Part shown: positions 1 to 5,115 of the stretch, piece by piece
Numbering within the stretch: the first letter of the stretch is position 1
Layout of the letters: every line of letters starts with the position of its first letter
Origin: DAOTZU01 sp034433995
Lineage (GTDB): Bacteria > Chloroflexota > Anaerolineae > UBA1429
Length of the DNA: 8,196 nt
Reading direction: 5' to 3'
Assembly: GCA_034433995.1 (NCBI GenBank)
Contig: DAOTZU010000091.1
Coordinates: forward strand, 1-8,196
The notes under the pieces: model-generated
What the model was told of the DNA's origin: nothing
What the model saw: only the letters and a program-made list of their open reading frames with translations
The model's database searches: none
Position numbers and translations under genes: made by a program

Positions 1-34
1 CGGGCGGCCGGTGGAGCTGCCGCTGACCAGTTAA
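1..34 (+). CDS. C-terminal tail of an unidentified plus-strand protein (partial)
   Basis: Reading in the frame that begins at base 2 gives an open stretch ending GRPVELPLTS and then a TAA stop at 32-34. Codon choice is GC-rich at third positions like the other genes here, and the repeat block begins only a few bases after the stop, as expected for an intergenic region. Only ten residues are visible, so no family can be named. It would converge with ribonuclease J. It could also be a chance open stretch. Confidence 0.35.
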   Translation, partial: GRPVELPLTS

Positions 35-112
35 TCTGCCCCCTCGCCCCGCAGGGGAGAGGGATGGGGTGAGGGGGGGTGTGGCTCTGTGCGCTGTTCC
101 CCCCTCACCTAG

Positions 113-134
113 CCTCTCCCCCAAGGGGGAGAGG
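113..134. terminator. Perfect 10-bp hairpin in repeat copy 1, possible bidirectional terminator
   Basis: CCTCTCCCCC at 113-122 and GGGGGAGAGG at 125-134 are exact inverted repeats separated by AA. The stem is very GC-rich and lies between convergent genes, so it may stop or stabilise transcripts from either side. No U-tract follows on either strand, so this is not a canonical intrinsic terminator and the role is inferred. Confidence 0.3.
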
Positions 135-219
135 GACGGGCTGCGCCCCCCTCGCCCCGCAGGGGAGAGGGATGGGGTGAGGGGGGTGTGGCTCTGCGCG
201 CTGTTTTCCCCTCACCTAG

Positions 220-241
220 CCTCTCCCCCAAGGGGGAGAGG
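220..241. terminator. Perfect 10-bp hairpin in repeat copy 2, possible bidirectional terminator
   Basis: The same inverted pair as in copy 1 (CCTCTCCCCC, AA, GGGGGAGAGG) is repeated exactly, about 55 bp beyond the ribonuclease J stop codon. It would be the first strong hairpin but one for RNase J transcripts, after the G/C-rich third-copy arm at 255-293. It lacks a U-tract, so terminator activity is inferred only. Confidence 0.3.
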
Positions 242-295
242 GACGGGCTGCGCCCCCTCGCCCCGGAGGGGAGAGGGATGGGGTGAGGGGAGAGG

Positions 296-1984
296 TTACG
301 CTGCCGTCACCATGGGGATCACCACGGGGCGGCGGCGCGTTTCATCATAAAACAGGTGCTCCAGGCGGCGCTTGATCTGCTTGCCCAGTTCCTCCGGGTC
401 GCTGCAGCGCTCGCCGTGGCGCTCCACCGTCTCCACAATGGCCGATTCGGCGGCGCGGATCAGCTCCATCCGCTCCGGCAGGTACACGAACCCCTGGGAG
501 ATGATCTCTGGATCGTCCACCACCCGGCCCGAATTTACCTCGATGACCACCCGGGCGATCACCAAGCCATCCTGGCCCAGAGCCAGGCGGTCGCGGAGGA
601 TGGAACGGCCGACATCGCCCACCAAAGCCCCGTCCACATAGACCTGTTGTAGCTCCAACGACTCGCCCCGCGCGGCGCCCTGGGCATCCAGCTTTAGCCC
701 TTGGCCGTTCTCCAAGACAAAGACATCTTGGGGGGCAAAACCCAGCTCGTAGGCCAGACGGGCGTGGAGCTGCAACATGCGGTATTCCCCGTGGATGGGC
801 ACAAAGTAGAGCGGCCGCAACAGGTTGAGCAGCAGCTTGAGCTCCTCCTGGGCGGCATGGCCGGAGACGTGCAGTCCCGCCTGCTCCCCATAGTACACAT
901 GGGCCCCGCAGCGAAAGAGGTTATCAATGTTGCGATACACGTGGGTCTCGTTGCCGGGGATGGCCTTGGACGAGAGGATCACCGTATCCCCTGCTTTCAC
1001 CTGCACCTGGCGGAAATGCCCCGATGCCATGCGGGCCAGGGCGGCGTTGGGCTCCCCCTGCGAGCCGGTGGCCAGGATGCACACCCGCTCATCGGGCAGG
1101 TTGCCGATCTGACTGAGGGGCACGCGGGTATCCGGCGGGAAACGCACATAGCCCAACTTCTCGGCGATGGCGATGGTCTCCTCCATGCTGCGGCCGGCCA
1201 CGGCCACCTTGCGCCCAAATTGGGCCGCCGTCTCGATGACGAGCTGCACCCGGGAGATCAGCGAGGCAAAGGTGGCCACGATGATGCGCCCTGTGCTGCG
1301 GCCAAAGATGCGCTGGAAAGCATCCACCAGTTGCCGCTCCGAGGGGGTATAGCCCGGCGATTCGGCGTTGGTGCTATCGGCCAAGAGGAGCAACACGCCT
1401 TCGTTGGCCAGGCGGGCCAGGGCCCCCAGATCGGTGGTTTTGCCGTCCACGGGGGTATGGTCAATCTTGAAATCGCCGCTGTGCACGATCAAGCCCAAGG
1501 GGGTGCGAATCGCCAAGCCCACCGCGTCGGGGATGGAGTGGTTCACGTGGAACGGCGTCACCTGGAAGGGGCCGAGGGCGATCTCCTGACCGGGGAGCAT
1601 GGTGTGCAGCGTGGTGCGCCCCAGCAGGCCCTCCGAGCGCAGTTTCCCCTCCACCAAGCCGCGGGTCAGCGGGGTGGCATAGACGGGAGCCGAGACATCT
1701 TTCAAAAGATAGGACAAGGCACCAATGTGATCCTCGTGGCCGTGGGTGAGGACGATCCCCCGCACCTGGTCACGATGGGCGACAAGATAACTGAAATCGG
1801 GGATGACGAAATCAATCCCCAACATCTCGTCTGCGGGGAACATCAAGCCCGCGTCAATCACCAGGATCTGCCCCTGGCATTCCACGACGGTGCAGTTCTT
1901 GCCGATCTCACCCATGCCACCGAGGGGGATAATATTAATTATGGAATGATCAATCAATGTGTTCTCTATTCTCCTTTTTTCCAT
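296..1984 (-). CDS. rnj: Ribonuclease J (MBL/beta-CASP exo- and endoribonuclease)
   Basis: RNase J is a cytoplasmic metal-dependent ribonuclease used in mRNA turnover and rRNA/5'-end maturation in bacteria that rely on it rather than RNase E. The 562-residue product matches the family's usual length of about 550-570. The metallo-beta-lactamase signature HGHEDH is at 81-86. Further likely zinc ligands are H149 in the HVNHS segment, D171 in HSGDF and H398 in VPIHGE. The beta-CASP region runs from about 200 to 380, with LADSTNAE (about 201-208), ATGSQGEPNA (305-314), SSKAIPGNE (338-346) and HVSGH (372-376). The RNase J C-terminal domain follows from about 450 and ends in the FYDETRRRP tail typical of the family. 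The start at 1984 is chosen because AAGGG lies 7 nt upstream and MEKRR is followed by the conserved IIPLGGMGEIGKN. The frame stays open 28 codons further upstream, but that extension has no family resemblance and covers the terminator-proximal leader. The gene is monocistronic as far as can be seen. Confidence 0.97.
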   Translation of the reverse strand: MEKRRIENTLIDHSIINIIPLGGMGEIGKNCTVVECQGQILVIDAGLMFPADEMLGIDFVIPDFSYLVAHRDQVRGIVLTHGHEDHIGALSYLLKDVSAPVYATPLTRGLVEGKLRSEGLLGRTTLHTMLPGQEIALGPFQVTPFHVNHSIPDAVGLAIRTPLGLIVHSGDFKIDHTPVDGKTTDLGALARLANEGVLLLLADSTNAESPGYTPSERQLVDAFQRIFGRSTGRIIVATFASLISRVQLVIETAAQFGRKVAVAGRSMEETIAIAEKLGYVRFPPDTRVPLSQIGNLPDERVCILATGSQGEPNAALARMASGHFRQVQVKAGDTVILSSKAIPGNETHVYRNIDNLFRCGAHVYYGEQAGLHVSGHAAQEELKLLLNLLRPLYFVPIHGEYRMLQLHARLAYELGFAPQDVFVLENGQGLKLDAQGAARGESLELQQVYVDGALVGDVGRSILRDRLALGQDGLVIARVVIEVNSGRVVDDPEIISQGFVYLPERMELIRAAESAIVETVERHGERCSDPEELGKQIKRRLEHLFYDETRRRPVVIPMVTAA

Positions 1985-2160
1985 ATGATTACCCTTGCCG
2001 AACGGGGCGGATAAAAGTCGGGTCACGGGTTGCGCCCCACTGGGCAAGCAAGAAAAAACCGCCTCCATATCATGGTCGGCGGTTGTGCAGGCTCTTCAAT
2101 TTTCTACCCCAAAGGGCGAACGAACCAACAATATCATCCAGCCACCGGTCCTCAATATTT
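1985..2160 (-). promoter_or_regulatory. Ribonuclease J mRNA leader, candidate attenuator
   Basis: If transcription starts about 7 bp after the -10 box at 2172-2167, the RNase J mRNA carries a leader of about 176 nt before its ATG. This leader contains a 13-codon open frame (2137 to 2096, starting ATGATATTGTTG, peptide MILLVRSPFGVEN), then an intrinsic terminator hairpin with a U-run (2084 to 2053), then 68 nt to the start codon. No convincing promoter was found between the terminator and the ATG. The arrangement suggests premature termination or attenuation, but the terminator may simply serve the upstream hydrolase gene. No known riboswitch class was recognised. Confidence 0.4.
2053..2084 (-). 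terminator. Intrinsic (Rho-independent) terminator
   Basis: On the minus strand AACCGCC (2084-2078) pairs with GGCGGTT (2063-2057). An inner CCAT/ATGG pair around a GAT loop extends the hairpin, and it is followed by a run of Ts down to 2053. On the plus strand no T-run follows, so it acts for minus-strand transcripts. It lies 113 nt beyond the hydrolase stop codon and also downstream of the RNase J promoter, so it can end the GT2-hydrolase mRNA, attenuate RNase J, or both. Confidence 0.75.
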
Positions 2161-2166
2161 CACATA

Positions 2167-2195
2167 ATTCTAGTCGAGAATCGCCCTTTTGTCAA
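2167..2195 (-). promoter_or_regulatory. Sigma-70-type promoter for ribonuclease J
   Basis: On the minus strand a perfect -35 TTGACA (2195-2190) is separated by exactly 17 bp from the -10 TAGAAT (2172-2167, five of six consensus bases). The -35 box begins 1 nt after the TGA stop of the hydrolase gene. The surrounding DNA is more AT-rich than the genes. This is the best promoter match in the window. Confidence 0.75.
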
Positions 2196-2196
2196 A

Positions 2197-3525
2197 TCAG
2201 GAGGTAAAGCGCAATTTTTGTAAATCTTCCAGGCTGAACTGGCCTCGCTCGATGCGGCGGCGCAGCTCGGCTACCTGTTGCCAGAGGGAGCTGGGGGCCA
2301 AGCGCTCCAAAAGGCCGCTGGGCGCCGGGAGCTCGGTGGGCAGGGCGGGCTTTTCGCCCCGCACCAATTGAAGCACGGCCTCCAACACCTCCCGCTGGCT
2401 GGGCAAGAGGTGGTGATGTTCCTCGCAGTAATAGGTGGTGATCCCCGGCCTGCGCACCGACCACAGGGGCACTGTGTCATCTCCCGAATCCTCCCCGCTC
2501 TCCTGGGATACCGGCGTAAAGTGGGGCCGCTCGGCGACGCCGGCATCTTCATCCAGGAGAAAGAGCACGTCGGTGACGGTCTCGCAATGACAGCCGGCGA
2601 TCTCCACCACGTCCACCTGGGGATCCGCCTCGGCCCAAAGATAGTGGAGCCGGCGGGCGTCGTCCAGATAATCTTGACGGATATGGGGCAGGTGCCACGC
2701 CCGGGCGTCGTACAAATCCCAGTTGGCGGGGTAGGGCCGCCCGCTGGGGAAGAGCTCTGGCGGCGGAGGCAGCAGTTGGTAGCTGGCCGGGAAATTGGCG
2801 CAGAGCCGCACCACGTCGTTATTCGGGTGCAGCCGGGCCACCATCTGGGTCTGGGCCGTTTCCCCGCTAAAGATCAAAGTGGCCAGGGCCACGCCATACA
2901 GGGGCGAGCCGATCATGATCACCCGCTGGATGCGTTGTTCAGCCTCTTGCGGGTAGAGGGCCAGGTACGTGCGGGCCAACATGCCGCCCATGGAATGTCC
3001 CACCAGGACAAAGCGGCGCTCCGGATCGTTCCGCGACCAGCGCTGCAGAGCCTGTTGGAGTTTGTGGGCGTTCCATTCCAGATGGCGGCGCCAATCGTAA
3101 GGGAATTCGTATAGCCTTGTCTGTTGGGCCAAGGCCAGGATGATCTTGAGATAGGTGAGTTTTTCGATGCCCACCGGCACGATATGCACATCGGGAGAAC
3201 GGTCGTCGGTGCCGTCGTCGTTCAAATCCAGCAACCCCACCTGGCCGTTGAGCAGGATGATGGGGTTGAGCCAGATGGGCGAGCTCAGCCCTTGGGTGCT
3301 GGCGAGCAAAGAACCCATCACGCCGGGCAAAAAGACGGTGGCCGCCTGGCAGGCCTGTTCGTCGGCGCAGCGCAAGAGGGCTTGCACCTCCTCGGCCTCT
3401 TGGTCGCCATAGATCATGTTCAGGATCCGCTGGGTGCCCATGAGGGCATTGTTGCGCAAGAGATCCAAGGGCATGAATTCGAGCTGATTAAGGAACCAGT
3501 TGGTCAGCGAAGCTCCAAGCGCCAT
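2197..3525 (-). CDS. LCAT-like alpha/beta hydrolase (lecithin:cholesterol acyltransferase family lipase/acyltransferase)
   Basis: The 442-residue product has the elements of the LCAT/PDAT alpha/beta-hydrolase family. FLPGVMGS (65-72) is the oxyanion-region motif, FPYDWR (141-146) is a family hallmark, and GHSMGG (176-181) is the nucleophile elbow with S178. GDDTVPLWS (348-356) supplies the acid, probably D349, and the EEHHHLL cluster (368-374) supplies the catalytic histidine. Family members cleave or transfer acyl chains of glycerolipids, but the substrate cannot be read from this sequence. No signal peptide or membrane segment is evident, so it is probably cytoplasmic or membrane-peripheral. 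The last ~45 residues form a Leu/Arg/Glu-rich helical tail beyond the fold. The start is fixed by GAGG 7 nt upstream. That site overlaps the TGA stop of the preceding GT2 gene, and only 9 nt separate the two frames, so translation is likely coupled. Confidence 0.88.
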   Translation of the reverse strand: MALGASLTNWFLNQLEFMPLDLLRNNALMGTQRILNMIYGDQEAEEVQALLRCADEQACQAATVFLPGVMGSLLASTQGLSSPIWLNPIILLNGQVGLLDLNDDGTDDRSPDVHIVPVGIEKLTYLKIILALAQQTRLYEFPYDWRRHLEWNAHKLQQALQRWSRNDPERRFVLVGHSMGGMLARTYLALYPQEAEQRIQRVIMIGSPLYGVALATLIFSGETAQTQMVARLHPNNDVVRLCANFPASYQLLPPPPELFPSGRPYPANWDLYDARAWHLPHIRQDYLDDARRLHYLWAEADPQVDVVEIAGCHCETVTDVLFLLDEDAGVAERPHFTPVSQESGEDSGDDTVPLWSVRRPGITTYYCEEHHHLLPSQREVLEAVLQLVRGEKPALPTELPAPSGLLERLAPSSLWQQVAELRRRIERGQFSLEDLQKLRFTS

Positions 3526-3534
3526 GATGTTGCC

Positions 3535-5046
3535 TCACTTACGCGTTGCAAATTGCGGCGCTGAGCGCAAGCCTCGGGGCCGCCGCGGCGAAGGACGCGG
3601 ACGGAGTTGCAAGTGTTGCCAGAGGCTCATCCCCAGCACCAGAAGAAAGCCCGCTTCATACAGGGCCAAAAAGGGCAGTGTCCACCAACTATGCCGCAGC
3701 CAGGATAACGCCATCAGGGATAGCACATACAGGGCCAGCCCCGCCGTGCCCCCAAGATCCGGTGAAAGGGGGGCACGGTAGCGCCTCTGGCGCCAAGAAT
3801 CTTGGCGGCTTTCCACGCGGAACTTGGGCGTGCGCTGGAAGGGGCTTGGGCGTCCCAGCAAACCTTCGATGACCCCCCGGGTGGCGCTGACCATGATGCC
3901 GCTGCCCAGGAGCAGCGCCACCGGTAAATAGGCGATCCGCCGCCACCACGGCAATTCCTGGGGCTGCCCCGCAGCGGTCAAAATCTGGGCCGTGATAAAG
4001 AGGGCCAGCGGTCCCAGCGTTGCGATGCTGAATCCTCCCAATATATGGGGCAATGAGATTTGCCACCAGATCACCGGCAGATTGAGCAGCAAGAAGAGCA
4101 ACATCAAAGGGTAACAAAGGTAGGTGCTGATATGCAAGAGCCCCTGCCAGCGCACCATCAACGGGTAGGGGCTGCGCCACAAGGGGCCGGCCAACCGCCG
4201 CAGACACTGGGCAGAGCCTTTGGCCCAGCGGAACTGCTGGGCGCAGTAGGCGGCCATCTGGGGCGGCAGCTCGGCGGGCACGGTCACCTCCGGAAGATAG
4301 AGGACCCGCCAACCCGCCAATTGGGCGCGATAGCTCAGGTCCAAATCTTCGGTGAGGGTGGCCGCCGACCAGCCCCCGGCCGCCTCGATGGCGGCCCGCC
4401 GCCAGATGCCCCCTGTGCCGTTGAAATTCATCAGATAGCCCGAGCGGTTGCGCGCCCGATGTTCGACGCCGAATTGGCCATCCAGGATGATGGCTTGGGC
4501 CATGGTCAAGGGGGAATAGGTGGCGTTCAGATGGGTCCAGCGGGTTTGCACCAGACCGAGCTCGGGCCGAGCCACCAGATGGGGCACCGTGCGTCGCAGC
4601 CAATCCGCCGGGGGGACGAAATCGGCATCAAAGATGGCCAAAAACTCTCCCTTGGCCCTGCGCAACCCCTCGGCCAGGGCGCCTGCTTTGTAACCGGTGC
4701 GCTCTTGGCGGTGCAACAGGGTGATATCCAGCCCCTGCTGCCGGTAACGGTCCACCAGGGTACGGACCAACGCCGTGGTCTCGTCGGTGGAATCGTCCAG
4801 CACCTGGATCTCCAGACGGTCGCGGGGATAATCCAGGGCGGCCACGGCTGCCAGGAGCCGCTCCACCACATGGAACTCGTTGAACACGGGCAATTGCACC
4901 GTGACCAGGGGCGTCTCTTGCATGGGTGGAGTGGGCGCTCCCTCATGGCGGGTGCGCCAGCAGCGATAGGTCAGCCACAAGCTATTCCAACTGTAAATGG
5001 ACAAGCAGAGAACAATCAAGATATAGAAGAACAGCAACACCGGCAC
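3535..5046 (-). CDS. Family 2 glycosyltransferase, processive cellulose/mannan synthase-like membrane enzyme
   Basis: This 503-residue inner-membrane protein should transfer sugar from a nucleotide-sugar donor to a growing polysaccharide or lipid acceptor. An N-terminal membrane helix (about 3-22) precedes a cytosolic GT-A domain opening with VTVQLPVFNE (48-57). Catalytic motifs in order are the LDDSTDET donor-site aspartates (D84/D85), FDADF (139-143, DxD metal site), TEDLDLS (232-238, general base D234) and QQFRW (270-274), the acceptor-site signature of processive GT2 enzymes. The C-terminal half has about five membrane segments (roughly 303-328, 333-358, 370-390, 433-450 and 455-475). FQRTPKF (403-409) is a motif common in CslA/cellulose-synthase-like bacterial homologues. 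The product could be a beta-glucan, a mannan or a glycolipid; the sequence does not decide. The GTG start at 5046 has a near-perfect GGAGGTGA ribosome binding site, with 9 nt between GGAGG and the GTG. It is followed immediately by the coupled LCAT-like gene. Confidence 0.93.
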   Translation of the reverse strand: MPVLLFFYILIVLCLSIYSWNSLWLTYRCWRTRHEGAPTPPMQETPLVTVQLPVFNEFHVVERLLAAVAALDYPRDRLEIQVLDDSTDETTALVRTLVDRYRQQGLDITLLHRQERTGYKAGALAEGLRRAKGEFLAIFDADFVPPADWLRRTVPHLVARPELGLVQTRWTHLNATYSPLTMAQAIILDGQFGVEHRARNRSGYLMNFNGTGGIWRRAAIEAAGGWSAATLTEDLDLSYRAQLAGWRVLYLPEVTVPAELPPQMAAYCAQQFRWAKGSAQCLRRLAGPLWRSPYPLMVRWQGLLHISTYLCYPLMLLFLLLNLPVIWWQISLPHILGGFSIATLGPLALFITAQILTAAGQPQELPWWRRIAYLPVALLLGSGIMVSATRGVIEGLLGRPSPFQRTPKFRVESRQDSWRQRRYRAPLSPDLGGTAGLALYVLSLMALSWLRHSWWTLPFLALYEAGFLLVLGMSLWQHLQLRPRPSPRRPRGLRSAPQFATRK

Positions 5047-5075
5047 CGTTGGTCACCTCCTCGTTTTGCGGCGGT

Positions 5076-5104
5076 AGTATAGGCGCGCCGGGCGGATTGG
5101 GCAA
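5076..5104 (-). promoter_or_regulatory. Candidate sigma-70-type promoter for the GT2-hydrolase operon
   Basis: On the minus strand TTGCCC (5104-5099) is separated by 17 bp from TATACT (5081-5076, five of six -10 bases). It lies in the 69-bp gap between the GT39-like stop and the GT2 start and would give a leader of about 20 nt holding the GGAGGTGA site. Read-through from the GT39-like gene is also possible, since no intrinsic terminator is visible in the gap. Confidence 0.55.
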
Positions 5105-5115
5105 AAATGCGGTTA

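Larger units (their letters stand above)
41..293. repeat. Tandem fold-back GC-rich intergenic repeat, about 2.4 copies of a ~107-bp unit
   Basis: Copies start with CCCTCGCCCC at 41, 149 and 255, giving periods of 108 and 106 bp. The third copy is cut off after about 39 bp. Each complete unit has a G-rich left arm (GGGAGAGGG-AT-GGGGTGAGGGG type), a spacer containing GTGTGGCTCTG, and a C-rich right arm (CCCCTCACCTAGCCTCTCCC) that is nearly complementary to the left arm, so the unit can fold back on itself. Copies 1 and 2 differ by a few bases in homopolymer runs. The block fills almost the whole gap between two convergent gene ends. It looks like a dispersed intergenic repeat rather than coding sequence. 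Translations across it give only low-complexity Ser/Pro/Gly/Arg-rich peptides. Confidence 0.85.

Noticed and set aside
41..293. CRISPR array
   Set aside because: Period is about 107 bp with near-identical whole units and no unique spacers, so it is a tandem repeat, not repeat-spacer architecture.
69..350. 93-codon plus-strand open frame across the repeat block
   Set aside because: Its sequence is the translated tandem repeat (recurring PSLSPKGERD-type text) and it runs into the RNase J gene; there is no ribosome binding site or family resemblance.
701..2014. 437-codon plus-strand open frame opposite ribonuclease J
   Set aside because: It is the antisense shadow of a high-GC3 gene with strong, complete RNase J motifs on the other strand; its His/Gln/Gly-rich translation resembles no protein family.
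1985..2068. Upstream in-frame extension of ribonuclease J (28 extra residues)
   Set aside because: The added residues do not resemble RNase J, and AAGGG sits 7 nt before the internal ATG at 1984, where the family homology begins.
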